Counted from the stretch's first letter, positions 12,660-24,306 are shown. The stretch: 64,000 nt of DNA from Stenocarpella maydis (GCA_002270565.1 NQMI01000031.1:1-64000); one strand, 5' to 3'. A program made the numbers and translations. The notes: generated from the letters alone by a model not told the origin.

Positions 12660-13968
12660 CAAGGGATCACAACAATTGCTACAAGAACAGCTATATACTA
12701 ACTTGCCCAACAAGAGCATACTCAATAGCAATTAACTAACCAACGCAACTTAATCAGCAATACACCAACACAACACCAACACTGCCCCACATAAAGGAAG
12801 AATCACCACTTCCCAGCACCCTAAGCCCCAGATGGAAGTCAACAAGTACCTTAAGACATAAAAAGTAATCACACAATACCAACAACCAGCAAAACTTCAG
12901 ATCCCCATCAACTAGTTACCTACATCTTACCCTAAGGAGCTACACAGTTAGCCAGTATATAATTCAAATCCATCCCAAGGGCAAGACCTTATAGCCAAGA
13001 TTTTTACAGTAATACCTACACACTAAGGGTTTAAATAACAAGAGTTACCACTATCCCACGGGCACTTAAGTTGCCAGCTATACATATCAAGCATCCCCAG
13101 TCAAGATTTCACAATCTTAACTCCTACTCAACATATATTTTACATACTTACCAAGAGCAGCATCAGACATTACACGCTCCACTACACATTTTATTAACAA
13201 GTTAGCTCCAATATACCATTCATTACCATCTGCTACAATCCCTACCTAACCCAACTACTACCTCATCCACACCCACCAACTCTTACTATTAGCCTCTAAC
13301 GGAGAGGGCTTTACTAAGTATTCTTCCCCTAAATAGCCTCAGACAAAAAGGGCTTTTACAAATCGAGTTATCATCAAAACTTATCATCAATATCTGCCAT
13401 CAGATTAGCAGCTAATCTAGACTATACTCAATTTAATCAATTATTAACACTCAATAAAGAGAGAGAAAGGGTCCAGAAGGCCAGATAGTTATTATTCCAG
13501 TTCCAGGGAGTCCAGGCAATTATTATTCCAGCTCCAAGCAAATCCTTATTCAACCTATAGCCTGCAGGCAAAGGAAGCACAAGTCCTTATCACGCATTTC
13601 TTTTAAAACCCTTAAATACCAAAAACAACAAATAGGCAATACACATTAATGGAAGCAGACATTTTGCATAGGGAAAGCACTATATTATGCCAAACCATAC
13701 AATCACGGGCTCCTAGCTTCCAGAGGAAGCAGGGACCGCCATAACACACCAAGCCTCTCCAGGTGCCTGTATTTAATGGGCACTTGGCACAACGGTATAT
13801 TCAACGAACTTAGCAAAGGGGCTGCCACAACCAAAAGCAATGGCAACACAGGGATTCTAATAACGAATACAGCAATTCTTTTATTCTTATTACAACAGCG
13901 AGAGCATGGGTTCAACCCCACGCCTAGGATTTTTTTTTACTATGATTTTTAAAAGAAAAGACTACCAG
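12660..13968. other. Copia 3' untranslated region, no gene recognised
   Basis: The stretch between the RNase H relic and the 3' LTR has no convincing frame on either strand. It contains a purine run at 13951-13960 that may be the polypurine tract. A B-box-like GGGTTCAACCCC at 13908-13919 followed by a T run at 13931-13938 was considered and not accepted as a tRNA. Confidence 0.5.
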
Positions 13969-14183
13969 TGTGGCAATAGTAGTGTGCAACAGCACATTGG
14001 TGGGCTATCGCTACAGCCACCATACTATAGCCAGAGGGCGTAGTTGCTTAGTAAGCAACTACCACCCACTATATAGACCCGAGATAGCTGGCGGGCTACG
14101 CCCACTGCACCCACTACTTGAGACAGAGAAATACAAGAACAACACCCCACTCGTATTGCAATACCTACGTGACCCATCCAACA
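13969..14183 (+). repeat. Copia 3' LTR
   Basis: This LTR has the same length (215 bp) and TG...CA ends as the 5' LTR and is followed directly by the GCGTC target duplicate. It lies 285 bp upstream of the SGNH esterase start codon, inside what must have been that gene's promoter region. Confidence 0.9.
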
Positions 14184-14467
14184 GCGTCATTATTTGCATA
14201 AAATTGCAACTACAATTATCTCGAGGCCCACATATTGCCTGTTTAAGTTCAATGCACGCTTAGTGAAACAGCTGCGGACGCGTGCTAGATCAGGCGAGAT
14301 TTTGAAACCCCTGGGCAGATCAATCAGTAGCCAAGTTTCGGATCGTCAACACCAGACTATAACAAGTGAACCATCGTGCTTTCTTTAATTCTTGCGGACT
14401 CGTGTTCCTGTTGTCTCAAAGGTGGTGATCCGAAAGTTGGTCTGAGCATAACTGTGCGTTTAACATA

Positions 14468-15366
14468 ATGATTAGGGATATCGTGATCCTCTCCATCGGT
14501 AAGGCCAGGATATGAGCAAGTACAACCCCCGAGGCAGACAATGCTGACACGTGAGACCACCAGCCTCCGCGGTAGCCTCGGCGCTGCCTCGTGGCATAAC
14601 GGTGATCCCAGGTGGCACTGCAGACACCGTCACCCCGCTGACAGCGCTTTCGACGTCAGGTGGCGTGGCCGCGAGGCAAGTCCCGGCCCCTGTCCCGGCT
14701 GCGGCCGTGCCACTGAGGATAATGGGCCTCGGCGCATCAGTAACGTTCGGCATTGGGTCCACGACGGGAGATAGCTACCGCAAGGACCTACGCGACCAGC
14801 TCGTTGCCGCCGGCCAGACGGTCAATTTTGTGGGGGAAAAAGAAAACGGAAACTTCACAGACAACCAGGTGGAGGCCACTCCTGGCTTCGTCATCAACCA
14901 GATCGCCAACGCCTCGAACGCGGCTGTGCCGAAGTTTTTGCCCAACCTGGTCCTCATCGACGCGGGGACGAACAATTGTAACGCCGGAGGCATTGTACCT
15001 GACGCGGGTGCCAACGTCTCGGCTCTGATTAATAGCATCTATAACCAGAGCACTGGGTCGACGGTCATTCTGACCTCAATTCTTGTGAACAAAATCCCTG
15101 CTCAGGATGCTTGCCGCATCGACGTGAACAACCAATACAGTGCGCTCGCCGAGCAGCTGACGGCGCAAGGTGCCAAGTTTGTGCTGGTCGACATGAGGGG
15201 CCCAGAAGGGCCGACCACTGACGATCTGGCCGATACGAGGCATCCGAACGATGTTGGCTACCAGAAGATGGCTAATGTATGGATGCAGGGAGTCCAACAG
15301 GCGATCACGAATGGCTTCATTACGGCGGCAGCCGACAATGGCATTGCTGCTGACGGCGGAGATTGA
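14468..15366 (+). CDS. Secreted SGNH (GDSL-type) hydrolase, one intron, 277 aa
   Basis: Exons are 14468-14498 and 14564-15366. The 65-bp intron has donor GTAAGG, branch GCTGAC at 14543-14548 and acceptor CAG. Without exon 1 the long frame has no ATG. With it the protein starts MIRDIVILSIASAVASA, a clear signal peptide, which supports the model. SGNH landmarks are the nucleophile Ser69 in GLGASVTFG, GTNN at 145-148 and the Asp234/His237 dyad in DTRHPND. Such enzymes cleave ester bonds in acetylated plant polysaccharides or lipids outside the cell; the substrate cannot be told from sequence. Block III has Asn where the family usually has Asp (GTND). A copia LTR lies just upstream and may have displaced its promoter. 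Confidence 0.85.
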
Positions 15367-15882
15367 GCCTCACCATGGATTTTGGGGGGTTCTTTGCGTA
15401 AATGTGGGCATTTGGGGAAGAAAACATTTGAAATCTCATACATACTGGACGTTGATAGTCAAAGAAAGCCGAGTATGAATTCCACCCCAACCCCCTTTTC
15501 CTTGTTAATTTCTCCAATTGTATCTCGTTGTGCTTGCCAACCATCCCCATCACCTATGGCATGCCTGGGGCATCCTCTTATCGCTGCCAAATTCCAGGGC
15601 ATGTCACGTCTCTCAGACGGCTGAATTAAGCCGATTTGGCAGTCCATTAGAAGCGCCCCAACTGATATGTCCCTTGATGGATAATGATACACCGTGGCAG
15701 GATGTTGACTAGAACTATAGGATAGTCCGTAATTTAAACATGTCTAGGTGTAAGGCCATAATGTTCTGTAGCATTGATCCTGCTTACAGTAGCTAATGCC
15801 TTTGAGTCTACTGCATAGAGCAACAGAGTGACAGGCACGTCTAGAGTCATGCGCACTTCGTTCATGTAGATATCGACTGCTA

Positions 15883-16956
15883 TCATTTCCCAATACGGCC
15901 CAAGTGGGCCTGCCAGTTAGGCGTATTAAAAACCGAAAGTGGCATACGGCGAAATGCAGCACCAGCCACCGTCAACAATGCGAGTCGTAGCATGATATAC
16001 GCCGGCCCTGTCCAAGCGAGTGACCAATGTTTGGATCGGCACCTGTCCCCGAAGAAAAGTATGAGTAGACCAACAGGCAGCATTGCCACTGAGGAGGATC
16101 GCCAGACCCAAGCTTCCGCTGCAGACGGGAACGGATAACTCCACTCCGCGTTGTGCATGGCCGCCAGCAAGGCCAGAATGAGGCACACTGTCCCCATCAT
16201 GATCCCATCTGATCTCGCTGCCGCACAGTTTGATCCGCTGCTGCTGTCACGGTCCGTGTAGGGTCCACACACAGCAGTCGCGAATGTCTCATCGTCCGCC
16301 ACGTCCAAGTCGACTTCATATTGATATTCGATATCCTGGGGACAGCGCAGCCACGCCACGCTGGCAACCAGTCCGCAGAAGGTGTAGACCATGGTAATGG
16401 CCTCCAGGGGCGTGACAAGATACCCGTCCGACAGCCGCGCAATGACATTGGCACAGAACCACACCGCCTGGCCTCCTGCTAGTACCTTCTCAAACCAGCT
16501 CTTCTTGCTCATGCGGTCGACGGCGTCTCCGCTTGGAAGCATCTCCACGCGTATTCCACTGCTGCTGTGTGCCCTACGTTTCTCCCCTATACATTTCTGC
16601 TGCTGGGCAAGCTCCACGAGCCTCCCTGGCGTGAGGGTTCCCTGCCCACCTGCTATTCTAACGCTTCTTTTGACCACGAGAAATGACTGTTTTAGCGTCC
16701 ATGCTTCCCATTCCTGGAGGACTCGCAGTTCATTCTGCAGCCGTCTAGAACGTATGAGCTGGTCGATCGCAGCCGCCGGCATCGCCTCGGGGACAAAGAA
16801 AACGAAAATAGCCCACACGGCCCTGCCCATTGACCGGTGCGCATCGAGGTGAACGGCAGTGTAGGTAACAAAGATAATGGTCGGAAGGCAGCCCCACATG
16901 ATGCCGAGGGTACCTCGGTTACAGTCAGGCTCGGGGACAAACCCAACAGTCTCCAT
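15883..16956 (-). CDS. Multi-spanning membrane protein of a fungal expanded family, 357 aa
   Basis: A single uninterrupted frame starts METVGFVPEPDCNRGTLGIMWGC. Hydrophobic segments lie near residues 18-36, 45-62, 185-205, 255-272, 290-310 and 320-338, with a basic cytosolic-looking stretch between. The N-terminal pattern (cysteine, GTLG.MWGC, TAVHLDAH, VPEAMPAAA) and the C-terminal Asn-Trp motif recall a large family of uncharacterised ascomycete and basidiomycete membrane proteins. I recognise the family pattern from memory only, and no biochemical role is known to me. It ends 517 bp beyond the stop codon of the SGNH gene, which is transcribed towards it. Confidence 0.65.
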   Translation of the reverse strand: METVGFVPEPDCNRGTLGIMWGCLPTIIFVTYTAVHLDAHRSMGRAVWAIFVFFVPEAMPAAAIDQLIRSRRLQNELRVLQEWEAWTLKQSFLVVKRSVRIAGGQGTLTPGRLVELAQQQKCIGEKRRAHSSSGIRVEMLPSGDAVDRMSKKSWFEKVLAGGQAVWFCANVIARLSDGYLVTPLEAITMVYTFCGLVASVAWLRCPQDIEYQYEVDLDVADDETFATAVCGPYTDRDSSSGSNCAAARSDGIMMGTVCLILALLAAMHNAEWSYPFPSAAEAWVWRSSSVAMLPVGLLILFFGDRCRSKHWSLAWTGPAYIMLRLALLTVAGAAFRRMPLSVFNTPNWQAHLGRIGK

Positions 16957-18547
16957 GATTGTCTCAGAGGTGATAAAAATTTAAAGAGACTGGATCTCGA
17001 TCGTGCTGTATGAGAAAATATAATGCAGGGATGCTTGGGCTTCAGCAGGCGAGTCTGATAACCCTGGAAAACACATCAGGCATAGCACTCTAATCTTGCC
17101 AGCATAGTAGCAGTGCAAGCGGACGCGACTTATATATCAAAACATTGCTAGGATACCTAGATACGAATTTTGGTATCTCCAGGGCGTCTGAGTGATAAAT
17201 ATTTCCAAGTCGCGGGCGGTACCAGCTCAGCTGGAATACCCGACATCTGGACTGGTTCCCAATACTGCGAGGCTTACGACCCCACGGCTGGGCGCCAGAT
17301 CGGCCGCAGTCCGTTTATTGAATGATGGCCAACTATCCCTATCACGGATATACGGCCGTGTCAGAGTCACATTGTTCATTTGGGGCGAAGAAAGCAGGAC
17401 TTCCTCGAGCATTTCGGTGGACGGCGACTGAGATTCTTGCAGGTAGCCGACCTCGGGAACCATTTAGGGCAGCATCGTGCAGATGACCAAATGCCGGTAA
17501 CTGCAAAATTTTCCGACAAAGCCTTGCTCAGCCTCACGAATACATGCAAAGGGTATATACTTGAGTTCTTGGTAAGGATATTATGACAAAGCCTCTGTCC
17601 CTTGCAAACAAACGTTGTCCCCCTCGTCCCCTGGTTGCTTATAGCTTAATAAGTGCTACCTCTTTAAAAGAATGCATTTATCAGTATACATATATAGCGC
17701 CTATATATCTTCTTTATAACCCATAATTTCCTCTTTCTTAGCTAGGATTTATATAACATATAACTATATATTATTTTACTATAATTAATATAGCTTATTA
17801 GGAAGTAAGATATATTATTAAGTTATTATAAGATTATTATTAGATTATTTAAAATATAACCTTAGTGCCAAGCACTATAGTATAGTAGTTTAGCGCCTTT
17901 AGTTAATTATATACAATAGCTAAACCTAGGATTATAAGTTTAACTCCTGCTAATATTAAAAGAACTAAGCTAAGGACCTTCTTTATAAAAAGAAAGCTTA
18001 ATTTGCTTTATTCCTAATTATACTTTCTTTGTAATTTAAAGACTAATTACCTTTATAATTATTATATTATTACTTCTTAGCTATAAGGTTTTTCTTATAT
18101 GAATAGTAGTGGCTAACAGTCTTTCCCTTATAAGCGCCCTTTAAAGGAGGATATGTAAATGCCTAATTATTAACTTCACTTAATTGCTTCTAAACTTAAA
18201 CTAGTAACTATGCCCTATTAGTTCCTATTTCTAAGACTGACTTGGTAGAGGTCTTAAAAGAATACAGTCCATAACCCTAACCCTGTTACCCTGCCTACAC
18301 AGACCCCTGCTCCTTGGCGCGTTTTGGGGGGCTGTGCCTCCGTAGCCTCGGCTCATGTGGGTCTTGAGATGTAGCCGCATTTCACCTCATCCTCGGCCGC
18401 GTTGCCGGCCTAGACACAGCACATACTGTTAACACTGAAGTTCAAATGGAACATATGCGCCAATAACATTGTACCTTTTAGCTTACAACGTCGTACGAGC
18501 CCTTCTCTTCCACTTCTAGCAGTAAACATTCAAGTCCCTCCTCCGAC
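16957..18547. other. Intergenic region with an AT-rich RIP island (about 17640-18260)
   Basis: No gene is supported. Two short overlapping frames at 17190-17590 look random. From about 17640 to 18260 the sequence becomes very AT-rich, like the other RIP-eroded islands, and includes a tRNA-like relic at 17872-17955. Confidence 0.5.
17872..17955 (+). repeat. RIP-eroded tRNA-like or SINE-like relic
   Basis: A D-arm/A-box-like TATAGTAGTTTAG (from 17881) is followed about 45 bp later by a T-arm/B-box-like AAGTTTAACTCC (17936-17947), the spacing of an RNA polymerase III internal promoter. Bases at the invariant G/C positions look changed to A/T as RIP would do. The acceptor stem does not pair well, so this is not an active tRNA gene. 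Confidence 0.3.
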
Positions 18548-19141
18548 ATGGTCACAACCAACCGCCATGCATTACCAAAGGAGGACATCGAGCACTTCAA
18601 ATCAATCCCATGGTGTCTGAAGCACTTGCAGCCCCCAAACGACGATCTTATCATCACATCAGCGTATAGTCGGACCCCAATGCCCACATCCGAGAACTCC
18701 CTCTTCTCACAAACCATCAACACGCCCTCGACTCTCTCACATTTTATCCTCTTCTACCTACGCCCCACCGAGCCGCAAATTGTCCTGCCCCAAGTCAAAG
18801 GACTGATAACCTTGGGAAGCAACCTCGACGGGCACCCTGGAATTTGTCACGGAGGGATGGTAGCTACCATCTTTGACGAGGTACTGGGGTATTCCATAAC
18901 CGAGGCCAGGCACACGGGAGGGGGCCAGGATGCGGGAAAGCCGATGCCGTCTTATGTCACGGCTTACCTGAACACGACTTATATTCGACCCGTCAAAACA
19001 CCGGGGACTATCTTGGTCGTGGCGACGTCAACTAAGGTGGAGGGGAGGAAGATCTGGGTGGAGGCTTTCATGGAAAACGGCCAAGGGGAGAAGTTGGCGA
19101 AAGCCGAAGCATTGTTTATGGAAGTTAAATTGAATCTTTAG
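18548..19141 (+). CDS. PaaI/4HBT-type HotDog thioesterase, 197 aa
   Basis: This is a single-exon gene. The core GHPGICHGGMVATIFDEVLGY (residues 95-115) is the HotDog helix segment, with the His-Gly-Gly turn at 101-103 and the acidic catalytic residue at Asp110. A strand-rich C-terminus follows (TAYLNTTYIRPVKTPGTILV, then KVEGRKIWVEAFM). Enzymes of this fold hydrolyse acyl-CoA or acyl-ACP thioesters. About 60 residues precede the core, common for fungal members (THEM4-like). No targeting signal is obvious. The substrate is unknown. An 11-base C run lies 53 bp downstream. Confidence 0.8.
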   Translation: MVTTNRHALPKEDIEHFKSIPWCLKHLQPPNDDLIITSAYSRTPMPTSENSLFSQTINTPSTLSHFILFYLRPTEPQIVLPQVKGLITLGSNLDGHPGICHGGMVATIFDEVLGYSITEARHTGGGQDAGKPMPSYVTAYLNTTYIRPVKTPGTILVVATSTKVEGRKIWVEAFMENGQGEKLAKAEALFMEVKLNL

Positions 19142-19444
19142 AAGGCAGCCGGGTGACTCACATCCGCATGTTACATTTGAATATATATCCGAACCCCCCC
19201 CCCCAACTTTCCAGCCACAATAGATAGAAGAGATGATGGGCTCAGGGGTCAACTGGCGCTTGTGCATTGCCGCACCACGACAATCAGAAATGAAGCATAA
19301 ACATACAAGGGGTATATACATTAGTACACCGCAAGGAATGAGTCAATATCAGAGGATGTTCCAAGCGTGCATCAACAAAAGATGACATAGTGGACCTCAC
19401 CAATAAAACGCAACATTAGTATTAACAGTGTTACTTACAGTATA

Positions 19445-21311
19445 TCATGCATAGCCTGGAAACTGGCTAGTATTATATGTCCTACTCATAGGCCGCCGCA
19501 TGTTCGTACTCAGCCTCCTGACAGTTTCAACGGGCACAGGGTCTTGGAAACGATCGGTAAAGCCGTATCCGACCATGCTCTTCATGGCACCTGTCCAGCC
19601 CAGCTCCTGTCTCTTATATGCCCTGGGGGGCCGGCCATCCTGTGGTCTTTGGATGACCACCGTAGGGAACGTCACAACACCCTCCTCCATCACATCATCT
19701 GGAACCCCCGTATTGCTGCTACCAAGCAGAAGCTTCGGCTGAACAGTGCTATCATCGTCGACAGCTCCGTTCGACTGGCCAGCCTGCTCCTCCACCTTGG
19801 CCTCATCCGCAGCTACCTCTATCCAAACTGTTGCCTTTCGGATAGAGTCTGCATAGATGATTATCAGTGTAAGGACAGTCAGCGGCGCGCACACAACCCA
19901 GAATATCCAGAACATGCCCCCCGTCGGACCGAATGGGTCACTCATGGAGAGAATAGAGGGGACAATGGTGAAGGGCAGGAGGATACCGCCGAGGTACGAG
20001 ATTCTGTCAAGACTGCGTGAGCTCTCATCCTTCTCCCCAGACGCAAGCGCTCTCTTCACATTGTTCCCCGCCTGGATAGTGCGGAGCTCCTCCGCGATGG
20101 CGCGCGCCCCTCCCGCCGCCACGGTGGCAAGGTCGACACGCCTCGCATTCCTGTCCAGCAGGCCCTCCCACTCGGTCGCGGTGATTGCAACCGGCATCCC
20201 CCAGCGCGTGAGATGCCGCGTGATGTTGAGATTGTGCTCGACTGCTAGCTGGACGCGCCACGCAAGCGACAGCACGTGCGCCGGGTGGGCCTCTGGGTCA
20301 ATGAGGCGGGACTCGAAGTAGGAAAGCCCTGGCGCCGATTAGAAATCCGCTACGGGTCTTGGAGAGATACATCCCTGGAAGTTTAGAGGCATGGTGACCG
20401 GGCCGCCTTAGCAGTAGAAGAATAGTACTCACAGTGTGTGTAGACGAGCTCCGAGAGCAGAGCACGGATCCCATGTCGCATATGCTCCGGGCCGCGGAGA
20501 GCCTCCTGTAGGATGATCTCGAGGCTTGATTGGTGCTCGTCCACGGTCTCGTCGTCCCTGCTCCCGCTGTTGTCGGTTGCCGCGGCGTGCAAGGCAACCA
20601 TTGTCGTCTGTTTGCGCATGAGGGGTGATGGTCCTGCCCAGGGAGGGTCCTCAAGGAACAAGACTGAGCGCGAGATTAGCCTGGCCGCTCGCGGTACCGG
20701 ATTCTAGTCACCAAGCACATACCACCGTCATTCTCGCCGTTGAGCCACAGCGATACCCGACAGAAGATGACCGCGTCAGAGCTCTCATTCGAAAGGGGAT
20801 ACGCAGGTAACTCAGCGTGAGCCCCAGTTTTCGCCTCAGCATCTCTGCCGCCGGCCTTGCCGTACGAACACAGCTCAGGGTACTCGAAGCACACCCACCT
20901 GTCCGCAGGCCGCCGGTGAACTGGGGAGTACCTCCGCCGCTCAGCATGCGCCTTGATAAATAACGGATCTATGGCGAGAGCGCGCTGCAAGAGGTCAACG
21001 TACTGCTGCGGGCTTCCATGGACGACAAAGAGGCGCCTGAGCGAGTCGTTGAGGCGCTCACAGTTGGCTGGGCTGAGCTCGGTCGCGAGGTCGTCAGTTG
21101 TCCGCAAGAACCGCACCCTGCGCTGCTGTGGGCTCCATTCTGTAACGTACGCCGGCAGCGACTCGATATTGGCCTGCTGCTGGGATAAGGCGGAGACGGT
21201 ATTTGCGAGTGTGGTCATGGAGGCATTGGATGCTGGCGTGGCTGCGGCTGCGTCCTTCTCAGAAAGGGACAGGTGCTTGTCCATGATGGATAAATGGGGG
21301 CTCGTGCCCAA
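19445..21311 (-). CDS. CorA-like two-transmembrane protein, three exons, 567 aa
   Basis: Exons are 21311-20723, 20663-20433 and 20328-19445, joined by introns with GTATGT..CAG and GTGAGT..CAG; the frames close exactly. The N-terminal two thirds is soluble. The C-terminal third holds a helical segment (EELRTIQAGNNVKRAL), then two adjacent transmembrane helices at about 384-401 and 412-433 separated by a short loop (SDPFGPTGG), and an acidic tail. This arrangement is that of fungal CorA-like proteins related to Mg2+ channels. The CorA signature Gly-Met-Asn is not present at the end of TM1 (it reads SMSDPFGP), so ion transport is not assured. An in-frame ATG nine codons in is an alternative start. 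Confidence 0.65.
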
Positions 21312-21838
21312 GAGTACCTATTGCCAATGTATTGATGTGCGATGTGGCCCGCTGGCAAAGTGAGGGGCTATTCGGAGGTGTTTATACCACTTGGCCTGAT
21401 CTTATGTGACGGTGCATCGAAACTTTGAACATGTGGGATGGTCAGTATGCTGGCTCGCGTCGCTCTAATAGGTGGTATCCCGGCACAGCACGGGGCCGGC
21501 TGTCCGATCCACCGGATGCCATTCACAGCAAGATCTTGCCCCTGTGTTTCGGTAGACGAAATGATATACTGCTCTTTGGGGCGGATACGAGTCAGTGCTC
21601 GGTGACTATCTGAGAATTTCTCCTGCGTAGACATGAGCTTGGGTAGTAATCGCCTTAGAGACCATGCTTAAAGTAGGTAACCCTCCCAAGATTTGTCCCG
21701 CCAAGGAATCAGATCGATACCTATGCAGGGTCACAGCACAGGCTCCTTCCATTTGCGCTTTCTCAATTTGTGGATTGGCGACCACCAGGGCAGATATTCC
21801 CACGAAGCAAATCCGCACTCAGCCCAGTGATAATTAAC

Positions 21839-22673
21839 CTATGCAGCCCTCGTTCTCTCCGCAGCAATAATACCCATTAAAGCGACGCCGACCTTGTCGC
21901 CAATGAAGTTGTATCCTTCAGGGGTGAAGTGAATCGCGTCATCCCAGTATTTGGCATGGTCCGTGTCATACGGCAGAGCATCGTGGAGATCGAAAGTGTG
22001 GCTATACGTGAATGTCAGTCTTGGACGGCAGAGATCAATCAGGCGCAACCCGGACTTGTGCAAGCAGGAGCCCTACAAATTGTCTTTGTCTGCTTTGTAA
22101 TCTTTAATCATCCTGTTCAGGGTGTTCCGTCGCTGAACCAAGCCGGCATTTCTACCATCAATGGATGACCGGGGAACCGTAAGCGCCAGGATCTTGCAGC
22201 CAGAAGAGAGCGGAATGTTCCAGATTTCCTTGAAAGCACTCATGATCTCTTCGCCTTCGATATTGAATGCTATGTCACTGTAACAGGGTGTCAGATGCAG
22301 CTTCGCATACACCAAGTGGTCTCTCGAAGATTTGGCTTTACTTCGTGGCGCCCAGAACAACAGTCCAATCGAAGGGCTCCTGGCCGTTCCCGACTGCACA
22401 ACCAAGTCAGTCGTTCCCAAGTTCCGGCCTACTATCGGCTTGCAATGTACCAGTTGACCTACAATGTCTCTGCATTCGTTCTTTAAATTTGCCCCTTGTG
22501 ACTAGATCGCCAGGCACGCCGTCCACGACGGTCTCGATCTCTGTGTCTGGCATCATGATGCTGAGCATCTTGACAACATTGAGCGAGAATGGGTGGTAGA
22601 CCGCTCCCAGGGAGGAATACCCGGCCACCAATGAAGCTCCTAAGAACAGGATCCGAATTTTCTTGGCCGACAT
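21839..22673 (-). CDS. Intracellular-type SGNH hydrolase, four exons, 208 aa
   Basis: Exons are 22673-22463, 22393-22342, 22277-22077 and 22001-21839. The introns (69, 64 and 75 bp) have donors GTAGGT, GTAAAG and GTAGGG; branch-like CTGAC sites are clear in introns 1 and 3, and intron 2 has CATCTGACAC. Splicing rebuilds block III exactly: exon 2 ends LGAT plus two bases of an Asn codon and exon 3 completes Asn-Asp, giving GATND near residues 85-89. The nucleophile is Ser14 in FLGASLVAGY, and the Asp176/His179 dyad lies in DDAIHFTPEGY. There is no signal peptide, so unlike the SGNH gene at 14.5 kb this one is probably cytosolic. The family includes esterases and lipases of unknown substrate. 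Unspliced, the locus looks like three broken frames; it is intact. Confidence 0.85.
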
Positions 22674-24306
22674 ATTGTTTCAGATGATGATGTAATATAC
22701 TGCGGTCTTGATGTTGGGATCAAAATCTGAAGGATGTCCAAAACGAACCAGGCAGAAACGACAGTTGGCTGAGTCACGGTAGTAACCCCGCGCTGATTGG
22801 CCATGGTGGGGTATGGCAATATCAGTTGCCTACACACATACATAAACCTATTAAACATGGAATTAATTTATATAATGCTGAAGTACTTTAAATTATTATT
22901 TTATAATTATAATAACTATACTTAGTTAATATAATTATAATATTAATATATTAATTATAATTATAACAGTAATAATAATATAAATATAACTATATTAATA
23001 TAAAATTATAATATAAGAATTATAAATTTAAATATAATAAATATTTTAAAGATAATTATTATGAATTAAGGTATTAATTACTTAATTAGAAGATTATAAT
23101 ATTTTATTTTAAAATTATTTACAATGATTTATAAAGTCTTTTTATTATGCTATTTACATTAAAATAACTTTAAAATTTATCAAATATTCAAGTATTTATA
23201 ATTATATAAAGCGATATTATAATTAGATAAAGAATATGACCAGGTTCTCTACTGCTGTAATGATGGAAAACCCATTATCCTATAGCATCCGGTGCACTAT
23301 TATAACTATATTAATGCTTTTTCTTATCTCTATGGTATTCTCCTACAGCTAAGAGAAACATCGGACTGCACTCTTGCGACTCTTGAACCATGCTTCTCGA
23401 AAAATGTCTAATACCTACTCGATGGTATCGATGTGGAACCTTAGAATATGTGTTTTGAACCTGCCGCTTGAAAATCTCTGGAGGAAGCCGGACACACAGC
23501 ATCTTCTGCGCCAAGATATTATGGCTGAGGAACCTTTTTTGCCTTCCTTTCTATTAATATTGATGTGACTCCTGCTATGAAACCAACATGCTCGGTACTA
23601 GGGTTTAGAATAACGCTGACAGGGGCATGGGCATAGATTCATTCCACCTCCCTGAAGAGTATCTGGTGGAAATGACTGCGCGTGATATGGAAGGAAACTC
23701 ACTCTCGGAGGGAACCAGAAGACTGTGAGACGGAACGTTGTGCTTGCAACGCAAAACACTTTAGCCATTGAACAGATCCACATAATTTGTGTCCTTCACG
23801 TGCTGACGGCTGTACCTAACGAATACAAGCAAGTCCGTCTGTACCCCAGACCATTGCTACCTAGGTACATATCAGCCTGATCGAGTTCTTTGGGACGCGA
23901 TCGAGCCCTCTTGCAACACTTATCTCTGAGGAGTCTTCGCCGGGTGTTTTGTTTTAAGAACGGGATGATAAAGTCTGATACGAAGTAGCCAGTAAGGGAA
24001 AGATTTAATTGATTACGAAGACTTTTCCGTCCTCGTCTACCTGGATTCCTTGCAAAAATAAATAAAGAAAATGAAAGAAAAACGGAGAGAGAGTGAGAAT
24101 TTATATGCTACACCAGCACATGGTGAGGATATTGTGCCGACTACGTAGGTTTCCCAGCCGCGCCTGACAACCATTTGTGCCGCAAAACCCGAGAGTCTCA
24201 TCGAATGATGAGATCGTTGTGCTTCCCTCACCATTCTACCTGTATAGTTTCAAAGCCTGAAAAATAGTACAGATATAAGCCCTAATTCGAAAGAAATGAA
24301 ATTTTG
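22674..24306. other. Intergenic region with AT-rich island 22855-23330
   Basis: The island is built almost only of A and T with no recognisable element. From 23330 to 24306 base composition is normal but no frame longer than 65 codons shows any recognisable motif. Confidence 0.5.

Larger units (their letters stand above)
4550..14188 (+). mobile_element. Complete but inactive Ty1/copia LTR retrotransposon with target-site duplication
   Basis: Two near-identical 215-bp LTRs (4555-4769 and 13969-14183) begin TGTGGC and end CCAACA. They are flanked by the same five bases, GCGTC, at 4550-4554 and 14184-14188, a classic integration duplication. Inside, in order on the plus strand, are gag with a zinc knuckle, integrase, reverse transcriptase and RNase H, the copia order. 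A purine run (AAAAGAAAAG, 13951-13960) just before the 3' LTR is a plausible polypurine tract. Stops throughout show RIP. The element is longer than usual because a 2-kb gag segment appears twice around an N at 7204. It ends 279 bp before the start codon of the next gene. Confidence 0.9.

Noticed and set aside
13860..13938. tRNA gene inside the copia 3' region (GGGTTCAACCCC followed by a T run)
   Set aside because: The T-loop has the wrong length and no acceptor or D-stem partner pairs with the 3' end, so only a B-box-like match remains.
14551..14563. Start of the secreted esterase at the long-frame beginning near 14551
   Set aside because: The first codon is GTG and the bases belong to an intron; splicing from an ATG at 14468 gives a proper signal peptide in frame.
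18265..18300. Telomere-like repeat (CCCTAACCCT)
   Set aside because: Only about two partial units, not a tandem array, and the flanking sequence is ordinary.
22073..22673. SGNH gene at 22 kb as a pseudogene broken by stops
   Set aside because: Three introns with canonical ends remove every stop and rebuild the GATND motif, so the gene is intact.
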